This document shows, piece by piece, positions 1-8,802 of a stretch of 64,000 bases of DNA. Position 1 is the stretch's first letter. Every line of letters starts with the position of its first letter. The position numbers and the translations under genes were made by a program. The notes beneath the pieces are model-generated. The model ran no database searches. It was not told the DNA's origin and was given only the letters and a program-made list of their open reading frames with translations. The stretch covers positions 1,993,932-2,057,931 of the forward strand of contig CP046179.1 of assembly GCA_014075275.1 (NCBI GenBank), in the 5' to 3' direction. The stretch comes from Boseongicola sp. Its GTDB lineage: Bacteria > Pseudomonadota > Alphaproteobacteria > Rhodobacterales > Rhodobacteraceae.

Positions 1-623
1 ATGCAGCTTCAAGCGGCACGGCCATGGATATGGTTGCGCTGAAGGGTGAGGGCATGGCGCTGGGTCGTCAGAACTCGGGCACCATTGGATCTAACCGCAC
101 GCTTCTGAGCGGTCTCGGCATCGACATGGACAACGACTATGAGCTGGTGTTCGCAGGCTATGGTCCATCAGCCGAGGCGCTGCAGAACGGGCAGGTCAAG
201 GGCATCGGCACGCCTGCTGGTGTGCCAACTGGTGCTGTGTCGCAATTGATGGCCGCCGCTGGCGACAGCGTTATGCCGTTGGACATTACCGACGACGAAA
301 TGATGAAGATGGATGGCGGGCGCAACCTTTGGACGCGCTTTGTTATTCCGGCAGGCACCTATCCAAATCAGGCCAATGACTGGAACACGATTGCCCAGCC
401 AAACTTCCTGGCAACCAGTGCCGATCTGCCGGAAGAGAATGTTTATATGATCACCAAGACGATCTATGAAAACCTTCCTTTCCTTCAGGCGATCCACCCG
501 GCCACCAAGGCCATGGCGTTGGAAAAGGCCATTGCTGGTCTGCCTGTGCCGCTGCACGCGGGGGCTGCCAAGTTCTACATGGAACAAGGTATCGAAATCC
601 CTGACCGCCTGATGGCGAAGTAA
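1..623 (+). CDS. TAXI-family TRAP transporter substrate-binding protein, 3' part
   Basis: The gene runs in from upstream: the reading frame is open from base 3, before the first internal Met. About 206 C-terminal residues are visible. The segment has the TAXI features GRQNSGT, GIGTPAGVPTGAVSQL and the late IHPATKAMA block, which belong to the periplasmic binding proteins of the TAXI type of tripartite ATP-independent transporters. It ends MAK-stop. A fused permease gene follows 70 bp later with a strong hairpin between them, so the two form one transporter operon. The substrate is unknown; TAXI systems commonly take up small organic acids. The signal peptide lies outside the window. Confidence 0.85.
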   Translation, partial: AASSGTAMDMVALKGEGMALGRQNSGTIGSNRTLLSGLGIDMDNDYELVFAGYGPSAEALQNGQVKGIGTPAGVPTGAVSQLMAAAGDSVMPLDITDDEMMKMDGGRNLWTRFVIPAGTYPNQANDWNTIAQPNFLATSADLPEENVYMITKTIYENLPFLQAIHPATKAMALEKAIAGLPVPLHAGAAKFYMEQGIEIPDRLMAK

Positions 624-644
624 GCGAAAACGCTAAAAAAGACT

Positions 645-672
645 GATCCGGCCGGGAAACCCTGGCCGGATC
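645..672 (+). terminator. Hairpin between TRAP binding protein and permease
   Basis: GATCCGGCC at 645-653 pairs perfectly with GGCCGGATC at 664-672, and GGG/CCC inside extends the stem. It lies between the binding-protein stop and the permease ribosome-binding site, and no T-run follows. It probably protects or attenuates the transcript so that binding protein exceeds permease. That role is inferred; the base pairing is seen directly. Confidence 0.6.
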
Positions 673-693
673 GCATTGGGGGGAGCCAATCAC

Positions 694-2808
694 ATGTCTG
701 ACGAAGAAGTCGTCTCGGCACCATCGTTGCGCGAGTTCGAAGGATTGCCCCAATTCGCCCTGCATGGGCTTTGTTTTCTGATTGCGGTCGGACACATCTA
801 TCTGGCCTTTGATCCGCTGATCTCGGAATTTCATCGCAACGCCTATCACTTTGCGGGTTTTGCGTTTCTAGCGGCGGTTTATAACCCGATTATCAAAGGC
901 AAAACGCGTAGCCGGGGGATGCTGATTGGCGATTTGATTTTCGGTTCGGCTGTTGCGGCGGCGGCGATTTATATCCCATCGGCCGAGAATGGTATCTACG
1001 ACCGGGGCGTTAAGCTGGTCACGCTGGATTGGATCGCGATCGGGCTTTGTATTCTTGGCGGGATCGAGTTGACGCGGCGGTTGACGGGGGTGGTTATTCC
1101 CATCCTGATCATTACTGCGCTGACCTATGTCGGGTTCTGGGGCAATCATATTACTGGCGTGTTTTCCTTCGCCGGTCTGAGCTGGGAGACCATTGCGTTT
1201 CGGTCCATGTTTGGCGACGACACGATGTTCGGCACGATTGCCCGGATATCTTCAACCTTCGTGTTTCTTTTCATCATCTTCGGGGCGTTTTTGTTGCGGT
1301 CTGGGGCGGGTGAGTTTGTGATCAACTTGGCGCGGGCTGCGGCGGGTCGTTTGACTGGCGGACCCGGCATTGTGGCCGTTATTGCCAGTGGATTAACCGG
1401 GACGATTTCGGGGTCTGCTGTTGCCAACACAGCTTCGACAGGTGTGATCACCATCCCGATGATGAAGCGTGCCGGGTTTCAGGCGAAGTTCGCCGGTGGG
1501 GTTGAGGCTGCGGCCTCAACCGGTGGGCAATTGATGCCGCCGATTATGGGGGCTGGGGCCTTTGTGATGGCGAGTTTTACGCAGATTTCATACGAAAAGA
1601 TCGTGGCCGTGGCCGCCCTGCCCGCCTTGCTGTATTTCCTGTCGGTTGCGTTTTTCGTGCGCATTGAGGCGAAGCGTCTGAACCTGAAGCCGATAGATAA
1701 TGACGGCGAGACTTTGGGGTCGGCGTTCCGCAAGGGCGGCGCGAGTTTCGTCATTCCTATTGGCAGTTTGATCACGTTGCTGGTGATGGGGTTCACGCCC
1801 GCCTATGCGGCGGTGTTCGGAATTATTGCGGTTGTCGCTTCAAGCTGGCTGACCGAGAACCGCATGGGTCCGAAGGCGGTGTTTGAAGCCCTGGTGATGG
1901 GCACCAAGGGCATGATCATGACGGCTGTGTTGCTGTGCTCGGTTGGCTTGGTGGTGAATGTGATTTCGACAGCCGGGATCGGGAATACCTTCAGTTTGAT
2001 GATCGCCGACTGGGCCGGTGGCAATCTGTTGATCGCCTTGCTGCTGGTCGCCATCGCAAGTCTGGTGTTGGGCATGGGGTTGCCGGTGACGGCAGCCTAT
2101 ATCGTGCTGGCAACGCTTTCCGCCCCTGCCATCGCAGGCATGATTGCGGACCGGGTGGTGATTGATTTGCTGGCGGCAGGCGCATTGAATGATGGTGCGA
2201 AGGCAGTGCTGATGCTGGGTGCGCCAGAGCATATGGCGCTGTTGGCGGGGCCAATGTCTTATGAACAAGCAGCAGAGATCATTAAGGCTTTGCCATTGGA
2301 AGTAGCGGCCCCGTTGCGGGACCTGACAGTGCCGACCGAAGCCTCGATTGCAGCCATTCTGTCGGCCCATATGATCATCTTCTGGCTAAGTCAGGACAGT
2401 AACGTGACGCCTCCTGTGGCGTTGGCGTCCTTTACCGCGGCGGCGATCGCAAAGGCCCCCACCATGGCCACGGGTGTGGCAAGCTGGAAGTTGGCAAAGG
2501 GGCTTTATATCGTGCCGGTGATCATGGCCTATACGCCGTTTCTGTCCGGGGACTGGGGCGTGATGTTGACGATTTTCGCGTTTGCCGTTGTCGGCATCTA
2601 TGGATTGGCTGCGGCCATCCAAGGATGCATGGAGGCACCCATAGGGATTATCTTGCGCATAGTGGTTGCTGTGGCCGGGATCGCCTGTCTGTGGCCGGGC
2701 AGCCATCTGATCAATGCAATTGGTGCGGCGGCGGTACTGGGTTTGCTGGCGCTGAATATTCGTGGCGCGGGAAACCGGGATGATGTTGCGGCGGTAGAAG
2801 CCGGGTAA
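694..2808 (+). CDS. TRAP transporter fused permease (4TM + 12TM)
   Basis: The protein has 704 residues and is almost entirely hydrophobic, with about 16-18 predicted membrane segments. This matches the fused DctQM-type permeases that partner TAXI binding proteins. Typical blocks are GLTGTISGSAVANTASTG, AAASTGGQLMPPIMGAGAF and GMGLPVTAAYIVLA. A TTG in the same frame at 676 would extend the protein by six residues. The ATG at 694 is preferred because GGGGGGAG at 678-685 sits at normal ribosome-binding distance. It would move the substrate of the upstream binding protein across the inner membrane using the sodium or proton gradient. Confidence 0.9.
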   Translation: MSDEEVVSAPSLREFEGLPQFALHGLCFLIAVGHIYLAFDPLISEFHRNAYHFAGFAFLAAVYNPIIKGKTRSRGMLIGDLIFGSAVAAAAIYIPSAENGIYDRGVKLVTLDWIAIGLCILGGIELTRRLTGVVIPILIITALTYVGFWGNHITGVFSFAGLSWETIAFRSMFGDDTMFGTIARISSTFVFLFIIFGAFLLRSGAGEFVINLARAAAGRLTGGPGIVAVIASGLTGTISGSAVANTASTGVITIPMMKRAGFQAKFAGGVEAAASTGGQLMPPIMGAGAFVMASFTQISYEKIVAVAALPALLYFLSVAFFVRIEAKRLNLKPIDNDGETLGSAFRKGGASFVIPIGSLITLLVMGFTPAYAAVFGIIAVVASSWLTENRMGPKAVFEALVMGTKGMIMTAVLLCSVGLVVNVISTAGIGNTFSLMIADWAGGNLLIALLLVAIASLVLGMGLPVTAAYIVLATLSAPAIAGMIADRVVIDLLAAGALNDGAKAVLMLGAPEHMALLAGPMSYEQAAEIIKALPLEVAAPLRDLTVPTEASIAAILSAHMIIFWLSQDSNVTPPVALASFTAAAIAKAPTMATGVASWKLAKGLYIVPVIMAYTPFLSGDWGVMLTIFAFAVVGIYGLAAAIQGCMEAPIGIILRIVVAVAGIACLWPGSHLINAIGAAAVLGLLALNIRGAGNRDDVAAVEAG

Positions 2809-2890
2809 ACCTGCGACACCTTTGGAATTGAAATATTAGGGAAAGTTGCATAGGTCTTGCGCACCCTGACTGCATTGGAAAATTGCACCG

Positions 2891-3334
2891 ATGATCCGTT
2901 TCGCGCTAAAATGTGAAAACGACCACCAGTTTGAAAGCTGGTTTCAGTCGGGCGATGCGTTCGACAAGTTGCACAGTGCAAAGATGGTCGACTGTCCGAT
3001 GTGTGGGTCGTCTGCTATCAAGAAATCCTTGATGGCACCGCGCGTTTCGACGCCGCCGAAAGGACAGGATGCGCCGACCCTGCCGACCCAGGCCATGGCA
3101 ACCGGTCCCGACCCGAAGTTGCAGGATGCGTTGTCGAAATTGCGCACGCACGTTGAGGCAAACTCGGAATATGTGGGCACGAAGTTTGCGGATGAAGCGA
3201 CCTCGATGCACCTGGGCGATACCCCGCAGCGTTCGATCTATGGTGAAGTAAAGCCTGAAGACGCCAAGAAACTGGCCGAGGACGGTGTGCCTGCCCTGCC
3301 CTTGCCGTTTATTCCTAAGCAGAAAACGAACTGA
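2891..3334 (+). CDS. DUF1178 family protein
   Basis: A 147-residue cytoplasmic protein that starts MIRFALKCENDHQFESWF, the standard opening of the DUF1178 family. Two Cys pairs look like a zinc-ribbon: Cys8 near the N-terminus, and CPMC around residues 36-39 in the phrase VDCPMCGSSAIKKSLMAP. Function is unknown. It is followed after 4 bp by an SDR gene on the same strand, so they are probably co-transcribed. Length and motif order are normal for the family. Confidence 0.85.
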   Translation: MIRFALKCENDHQFESWFQSGDAFDKLHSAKMVDCPMCGSSAIKKSLMAPRVSTPPKGQDAPTLPTQAMATGPDPKLQDALSKLRTHVEANSEYVGTKFADEATSMHLGDTPQRSIYGEVKPEDAKKLAEDGVPALPLPFIPKQKTN

Positions 3335-3338
3335 GCCA

Positions 3339-3989
3339 ATGGATACGTTGATTACCGGTGCTAATCGCGGCGTCGGAGCGGCATTGCGTGAAGAGATGAT
3401 GTCGCGCAATCATGCGGTGACCGGAACCCATCGCGGCGACACCTCTGATGGTTGGCTGCATCTGGACGTTACGAAGCCGGACGACTTTGAAACCCTCAAG
3501 GGTTTCTATGACAACCGTTCGTTGGACTGTCTTGTGTGCAACGCAGGCGTTTACCTTGAAAAAGGCCAGTCGATTGATACAGGATATGCGCCGGACCTTT
3601 GGGCAGAAACGTTTGCTGCAAATGTCACGGGCGTTTTCTTGACCGTTCAGGCGTGCCTGCCAGCTTTGCGCCGCGGCACCGAGCCCCGGATAGCGATCAT
3701 GTCCAGTCAGATGGCTTCTGACGTTCGGGCACCGGGTGGATCTTACATTTATCGCGCGTCCAAGGCCGCTGCTTTGAATTTTGGTCGCAACCTGGCAAAT
3801 GATCTGCGGTCCGAGGGAATAGCCGTTGGAATTTATCATCCGGGCTGGGTGCAAACAGATATGGGTGGTGGGGCAGCTGAGATCACCGCGTTGGAAGCCG
3901 CCAAAGGGTTGGCGGACCGTCTTGAATTCCTCGATATTGAGATGACCGGTTGCTTTCAGACCTGGGACGGACGTGATCACCCGATGTAG
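3339..3989 (+). CDS. SDR family NAD(P)-dependent oxidoreductase
   Basis: A short-chain dehydrogenase/reductase of 216 residues. Visible features are the N-terminal cofactor motif TGANRGVG, the NAG motif in VCNAGVY, a catalytic Ser region (MSSQMAS) and YRASK, the Tyr-x-x-x-Lys catalytic pair. The frame is open further upstream inside the DUF1178 gene, but the ATG at 3339 just after that gene's stop gives the normal MDTLITGANRG start. It resembles the C-factor/sepiapterin-reductase-like SDRs. The substrate cannot be told from sequence. Confidence 0.85.
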   Translation: MDTLITGANRGVGAALREEMMSRNHAVTGTHRGDTSDGWLHLDVTKPDDFETLKGFYDNRSLDCLVCNAGVYLEKGQSIDTGYAPDLWAETFAANVTGVFLTVQACLPALRRGTEPRIAIMSSQMASDVRAPGGSYIYRASKAAALNFGRNLANDLRSEGIAVGIYHPGWVQTDMGGGAAEITALEAAKGLADRLEFLDIEMTGCFQTWDGRDHPM

Positions 3990-4065
3990 TTGCGGCCAAT
4001 GCGCTCTTGCCCTGTGGTGGGCGATCTTTTAACAGCACTTCGTAAGTTAAACGGACCTGCCCTTT

Positions 4066-5301
4066 ATGCCCCTGTTGGTCATGAAATTCGGTGGAACCTC
4101 GGTTGCCACCCTGGATCGCATCCGCCGCGCTGCCAAGCGCGTGGGGCGCGAAGTAGCCAATGGTTATGACGTGATCGTCATCGTTTCAGCGATGTCGGGC
4201 AAAACCAACGAGTTGGTGGGCTGGGTTGAAGAGACATCGAAATTTTTCGATGCGCGCGAGTATGATGCCGTCGTGTCGTCGGGCGAGCAGGTGACTGCCG
4301 GGTTGATGGCACTGACACTGCAGGAAATGGATGTGCCTGCGCGGTCCTGGCAAGGATGGCAGGTGCCATTGATGACCAATTCGGCCCATGCCTCGGCCCG
4401 GATCGAGGAAATTCCGACCGACAATATCAACGCGAAGTTCGACGAAGGCATGAAGGTGGCTGTGGTCGCCGGGTTCCAGGGGATAAGCCCTGAAGGTCGG
4501 ATTGCGACGCTGGGTCGCGGTGGATCAGACACGACCGCCGTGGCCTTTGCCGCCGCATTCGGGGCCGAAAGGTGCGATATCTATACCGATGTTGACGGCG
4601 TTTACACGACAGACCCGCGGATCACGTCGAAGGCGCGCAAGCTGGACAAGATCGCGTTTGAAGAGATGCTGGAACTGGCGTCGCTTGGGGCAAAGGTTCT
4701 GCAGACGCGATCGGTCGAACTGGCGATGCGATTTAAGGTGCGTCTGCGGGTGCTATCGAGTTTCGAAGACAATGACGACACTGCAGGCACGTTGGTCTGC
4801 GACGAGGAGGACATCATGGAATTCAATGCCGTAGCAGGGGTGGCCTTTAGCCGCGATGAGGCGAAGATGACGTTGTTATCTGTCGCTGACCGTCCGGGCA
4901 TTGCGGCCGCGATCTTTGGCCCGCTGGCAGATGCTGGCGTCAACGTGGACATGATCGTGCAAAACATCTCGGAAGATGGGCGCACGGATATGACCTGGTC
5001 ACTGCCTGTCAATCAAATTGACCTGGCGGAACGGGCCATGGCATCCGCAAAGGAAAGCGGCGAGATCAATTTTGCCGAACTGGTGACGGATGCTGATGTC
5101 GCAAAAATCTCGGTTGTTGGGATTGGGATTCGCAGCCATGCGGGTGTAGCGTCAAAGATGTTCAATTCACTGCGTGACGAAGGCATCAACATCAAAGTCA
5201 TCACGACATCCGAGATCAAAATTTCAGTTCTGATCGACCGCAAATACATGGAACTGGCCGTGCAGGCGCTTCATGACGCTTTTGAGTTGGAAAAAGCCTA
5301 A
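4066..5301 (+). CDS. lysC: Aspartate kinase
   Basis: Phosphorylates L-aspartate, the first step to lysine, threonine and methionine. The 411 residues are the usual length for a monofunctional, feedback-regulated enzyme. The N-terminal amino-acid-kinase domain shows KFGGTSV, SAMSGKTN, GRGGSDTTA and DVDGVYTTDPR. The C-terminal third holds two ACT regulatory domains (around residues 265-335 and 345-405). In many Rhodobacterales lysC sits beside ptsP; here ptsP follows on the same strand, but a choline/GST block on the opposite strand lies between them. Confidence 0.95.
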   Translation: MPLLVMKFGGTSVATLDRIRRAAKRVGREVANGYDVIVIVSAMSGKTNELVGWVEETSKFFDAREYDAVVSSGEQVTAGLMALTLQEMDVPARSWQGWQVPLMTNSAHASARIEEIPTDNINAKFDEGMKVAVVAGFQGISPEGRIATLGRGGSDTTAVAFAAAFGAERCDIYTDVDGVYTTDPRITSKARKLDKIAFEEMLELASLGAKVLQTRSVELAMRFKVRLRVLSSFEDNDDTAGTLVCDEEDIMEFNAVAGVAFSRDEAKMTLLSVADRPGIAAAIFGPLADAGVNVDMIVQNISEDGRTDMTWSLPVNQIDLAERAMASAKESGEINFAELVTDADVAKISVVGIGIRSHAGVASKMFNSLRDEGINIKVITTSEIKISVLIDRKYMELAVQALHDAFELEKA

Positions 5302-5325
5302 GCCCGACGAATAATCTTGATTTCC

Positions 5326-5404
5326 CCGCCTTCGGCGGCGACCCGCAGGGGGCTCTGCCCCCCTCGCTTACGCTCGTCCCCCGGAGTATTTTGACCAGAA
5401 AGAA
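5326..5404 (-). repeat. Interspersed hairpin repeat, copy 1
   Basis: Three parts: a hairpin CCGCC-TTC-GGCGG (5326-5338), a hairpin GGGGGC-TCT-GCCCCC (5348-5362), and the core CCCCGGAGTATTTTGACC followed by AGAAAGAA (to 5404). On the minus strand the core reads TTCT..GGTCAAAATACTCCGG, which recurs at about 17026 and 57685. It lies downstream of lysC and may end its transcript. The remaining stretch to 5591, before the betA stop, holds no gene that I can support. Confidence 0.65.
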
Positions 5405-5591
5405 TGCTCAGGGCGAAGGTGCCCCGCTGTGAGGCACCTTCTAGAGATAGCCTTCTCTCTGGGCGGTCATCGGCGCTCCCGTCTGTACCGCAGATACAAT
5501 TTGACTTAAATTTACTTTCTTTCTGGTTAAAATACTCATGTCACAACACTGAAAAATGCACACCGTTGAAAATCTAATCTTTCTATCAACA

Positions 5592-7247
5592 TCAACGCTG
5601 GCTGGACTGCCAATCTGGATGAATCCAGACACGGGCGTCGTCTGGTGGTAGGGGAGTTCCCAGTATATGGGCACTGGCTTTTTCACCCACCAGAATGGAT
5701 GGACCGTTGAGATTGCCATTGGTGATCTGGGAAAAGATCGAGCTGTCGGCCACCCGCAATCGATCAACGCCGATCACGCGACATTCAGGGTCGACCACAG
5801 CCATAGGATCGCTGGCTGCACCCATTTTACAGGTTCCGCAAGGGTGATAAGCGCTTTCCGCAGTATCGCGGATGAAGCTATCAATGGCTTCATCGCTTGT
5901 TGCTTCCGCGCCGGGCTGGATCTCGTGAGACACATACGGCGCGAAAGCCTCTTGTTCGAAAATCTCTCGCGTCAGTCGGATGGCCTTACGGAAATCGACC
6001 CAATCTTGATCGGTGGACATATAGTTGAACCGGATAACCGGCTTTTCGACTGGATCAGACGATCTGAGAGTAATAGCCCCACGGGACGGGCTGCGCATTG
6101 GGCCGACGTGTGCCTGAAAACCATGACCTTCGGCGGCAACTTTGCCGTCGTATCGCACTGCGAGCGGCAGGAAGTGGTATTGAATATCCGGATACTCGAC
6201 CCCAGCACGCGAACGAACGAACCCGGCGCTTTCAAAGTTATTCGAAGCTCCGAGTCCGGTCTTTGTGAACAACCATTGCGCGCCCAGGAGCCCCTTTCCA
6301 ATCAGGTTCCAGTATTTGAAGAGCGTGATCGGCTGGCTGGCGGCCATCTGAAAATAGACTTCGAGGTGATCCTGAAGATTTTGGCCAACACCCGCGCGAT
6401 CCGCAACAACGTCGATGTTGTGTTCGGCGAGATGCGCGACAGGGCCAATACCCGACAGCATCAGCAACTTGGGGGAATTTATTGACGAAGCCGAAATAAT
6501 GACTTCGCGACGGGCTTTGACTGTTTTGACTTCTGTGCCTTGCTGAATTTCAACGCCTGTTGCGCGACCGTCCTCGATCACGATCCGGTGCGCCAACCCG
6601 CGGACAATTGAGCAGTTTTTACGTTTTAGCGCCGGACGCAGATAAGCATTGGCTGTGGACCAGCGGCGACCGCGCCATACGGTCTGTTCCATCGGGCCAA
6701 AGCCTTCCTGCTTTTCTCCGTTGTAGTCATCGGTCGTTTGGTAGCCCGCCTGTCGGCCGGCATCCACGAAGGCATGATACAGTGGATTTGCGCGTTTTCC
6801 GCGCGTCACATGCAGCGGACCGGTCTTGCCACGCCACTCTGGATCGCCTCCATGACCACCATCATGCCAGGATTCCATGCGTTTGAAATATGGAAGGACA
6901 TCGCTAAACGCCCAGCCGCTTGCGCCCATTTGTGCCCATGTGTCGTAATCCCGAGCATGGCCGCGTACGTAGACCATGCCGTTGATAGAGGATGAACCGC
7001 CAATGACTTTGCCGCGTGGCGTGTGAAGTGACCGTCCACCAAGGTGGGGTTCAGGCTCTGAAGAGTATCCCCAGTCATAATGGGACATATTCATTGGATA
7101 GCTGAGCGCTGCGGGCATTTGGATGAAAGGGCCCATGTCCGTGCCGCCAAACTCGATCAAGAGTACTGAATGCCCTGCTTCGCTCAATCTGTAAGCTATC
7201 GCGCATCCAGCGGAGCCTGCGCCAATTATGACGAAATCTGCTTCCAT
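5592..7247 (-). CDS. betA: Choline dehydrogenase (GMC oxidoreductase)
   Basis: An FAD-dependent, membrane-associated enzyme that oxidises choline to betaine aldehyde on the way to glycine betaine. The 551 residues match BetA. The N-terminal dinucleotide fold starts [20 protein letters not shown]. The GMC signatures [13 protein letters not shown] and GIGPVAHL are present, as is the C-terminal HPCGTCKMG segment with the catalytic His and then [10 protein letters not shown] with the catalytic Asn region. betI lies 20 bp upstream on the same strand, so this is a betIA operon. No betB, betC or choline transporter is visible nearby. Confidence 0.93.
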   Translation of the reverse strand: MEADFVIIGAGSAGCAIAYRLSEAGHSVLLIEFGGTDMGPFIQMPAALSYPMNMSHYDWGYSSEPEPHLGGRSLHTPRGKVIGGSSSINGMVYVRGHARDYDTWAQMGASGWAFSDVLPYFKRMESWHDGGHGGDPEWRGKTGPLHVTRGKRANPLYHAFVDAGRQAGYQTTDDYNGEKQEGFGPMEQTVWRGRRWSTANAYLRPALKRKNCSIVRGLAHRIVIEDGRATGVEIQQGTEVKTVKARREVIISASSINSPKLLMLSGIGPVAHLAEHNIDVVADRAGVGQNLQDHLEVYFQMAASQPITLFKYWNLIGKGLLGAQWLFTKTGLGASNNFESAGFVRSRAGVEYPDIQYHFLPLAVRYDGKVAAEGHGFQAHVGPMRSPSRGAITLRSSDPVEKPVIRFNYMSTDQDWVDFRKAIRLTREIFEQEAFAPYVSHEIQPGAEATSDEAIDSFIRDTAESAYHPCGTCKMGAASDPMAVVDPECRVIGVDRLRVADSSIFSQITNGNLNGPSILVGEKASAHILGTPLPPDDARVWIHPDWQSSQR

Positions 7248-7267
7248 TGTTGTACTTCCCTATGCGC

Positions 7268-7846
7268 TCAGTTGTGAGAGATGTTTTTTTCGATGGCGGA
7301 CATGACAATTGCCGTGGCCTCGGCACCTGCGGGCAACGATTTTGCCAAACCATATTGCAGATAGAGCCCATCAATCAGGGCGGCTGCGAGATTGGCCAGT
7401 TCATCAGCCTGGGACCCGGCGATCGGTCTTAAAGCGTGCCGTAAATTTGAGCGATGTCTTTTGGTGTAAGCCCTGTGAAGTCGGCCAGCTTCAGCCGAAG
7501 ACAGGGCGTGGACATAAAAGTTCAGCCAGGCACTGACAGTGTCGGGCTTGAAGTTCGGGGCAGAAAATCCAGCACTGACGATGGCTTCCAAACGGTCGCG
7601 TGGCGTTCTGGACCTTTTCAAACCAGCACGAACCTCGGCGGCGTAGTCGGCCATGATACGGCGCATGGCTGCCAGTAGAATCTGGTCTTTGCCACCGAAA
7701 TAGTGATGAGCGAGGCCGCTGGAAACACCAGCGCGGCGTGCGATCTGACTTACTGTTATGTCCAGCGACCCGGCCAGACCAATCTCGGTAATGGTTGCGT
7801 CGATCAGCGCGGCGCGGCGCAATGGTTCCATTCCAATTTTGGGCAT
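7268..7846 (-). CDS. betI: Transcriptional repressor BetI (TetR family)
   Basis: 192 residues with an N-terminal TetR helix-turn-helix (ITVSQIARRAGVSSGLAHHYF, residues about 29-49) and the long C-terminal ligand domain typical of BetI. Family members repress bet genes and are released by choline. It is the first gene of the betIA operon. A perfect long palindrome sits just upstream of its start and is the obvious autoregulatory operator. Confidence 0.92.
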   Translation of the reverse strand: MPKIGMEPLRRAALIDATITEIGLAGSLDITVSQIARRAGVSSGLAHHYFGGKDQILLAAMRRIMADYAAEVRAGLKRSRTPRDRLEAIVSAGFSAPNFKPDTVSAWLNFYVHALSSAEAGRLHRAYTKRHRSNLRHALRPIAGSQADELANLAAALIDGLYLQYGLAKSLPAGAEATAIVMSAIEKNISHN

Positions 7847-7883
7847 GATTTCTCACCTAGTTCAGCCCAAATCTGGTAATTTA

Positions 7884-7909
7884 TTTTTGATTGACTCGTC
7901 AATCAAAAA
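7884..7909. promoter_or_regulatory. Probable BetI operator, 26-bp perfect palindrome
   Basis: The arm TTTTTGATTGAC (7884-7895) is mirrored exactly by GTCAATCAAAAA (7898-7909) around a 2-bp centre. It lies 38 bp upstream of the betI start codon. The core TTGAC..GTCAA with A/T flanks is of the kind expected for a TetR dimer. The GST gene reads toward this site from the right, so the site most likely controls betIA. Confidence 0.75.
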
Positions 7910-7943
7910 AATGACGATTTTGCGTGCCCCAAAACCAGAGGCT

Positions 7944-8582
7944 TTAAGGCAAGGGAATCTCATTTACGAAATGGGGCTGATCGTAACCACGCTGAACGGC
8001 GGGTCGTTTGGCAAGGCTTTTATACCAGCGGCTTACAGATGGATATTTTGACAGATCGGTTTGATGCCACTCAAACCGCGAAACCCAAGGCCAAATAGCC
8101 ATGTCGACAATCGTGTAGGTGCCCCGCCCTGCCCCGACGACGTAGTCGCGGTCTTGCAGCCGATCATCCAGGACTTGATAAAGTCGGGCCCCTTCCTTGC
8201 GAAAGTTAGTTTCCGCAGGCTCGCCCAATGGATTTCCGTATTTGGCGAATTGATGAATGCGGCCAAGCGCTGGACCCTGTGCCGACATCTGCCACATCAA
8301 CCATTCCAAAACATGTGGGCGATCTTCTGGTGCGCCCAGAAATCTGCCTTCACGCTCGGCAATCCAAAGCATAATCGCGCCTGACTCCATAATTGACTGA
8401 CCCGAAGCGTAATCGTGTACCGCCGGGATTTTGCCGTTTGGAGAGACCGCGATGAATTCGGGTTGATGTTGTGCGCCCTTGCTCAGATCAATTCCGATGG
8501 ATTTGTATTCGATGCCAAGTTCTTCCAACAAAATAGACACTTTGCGCCCGTTGGGAGTTGTCCATGTGTAAAGATCGATCAT
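7944..8582 (-). CDS. Glutathione S-transferase family protein (YfcG/Ure2-like)
   Basis: 212 residues. The N-terminal thioredoxin-like domain starts MIDLYTWTTPNGRKVSILLEE, with the TxPN motif typical of Nu-class/YfcG disulfide-bond oxidoreductases. It also carries SPNGKIPA and the glutathione-binding ESGAIMLWIAE. The C-terminal all-alpha domain contains YTIVDMAIWPWV, the N-capping region. Likely a cytosolic glutathione-dependent reductase. It is transcribed toward betI but with about 100 bp between them containing the BetI operator, so co-regulation is possible but not shown. Confidence 0.88.
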   Translation of the reverse strand: MIDLYTWTTPNGRKVSILLEELGIEYKSIGIDLSKGAQHQPEFIAVSPNGKIPAVHDYASGQSIMESGAIMLWIAEREGRFLGAPEDRPHVLEWLMWQMSAQGPALGRIHQFAKYGNPLGEPAETNFRKEGARLYQVLDDRLQDRDYVVGAGRGTYTIVDMAIWPWVSRFEWHQTDLSKYPSVSRWYKSLAKRPAVQRGYDQPHFVNEIPLP

Positions 8583-8802
8583 CCGAGCCTGCTAAACATT
8601 TGTTGCTGTATAAATAACTGGCACTCTATCGTCTTTTGGCAAGGGCTCATTCCATCAAAGGCACCGATTTACAGGCATCAGACCTGCACTGGGATTGGCT
8701 TGGTCCCCCGGCTGCGATTAAGCATTTCGTTTAGGATCGTGGTGTGGTCTATTTAGGTCAACTGCGGAGAAACCGCGGGAGGCTCGGGGCGGTTCTGAAA
8801 TA

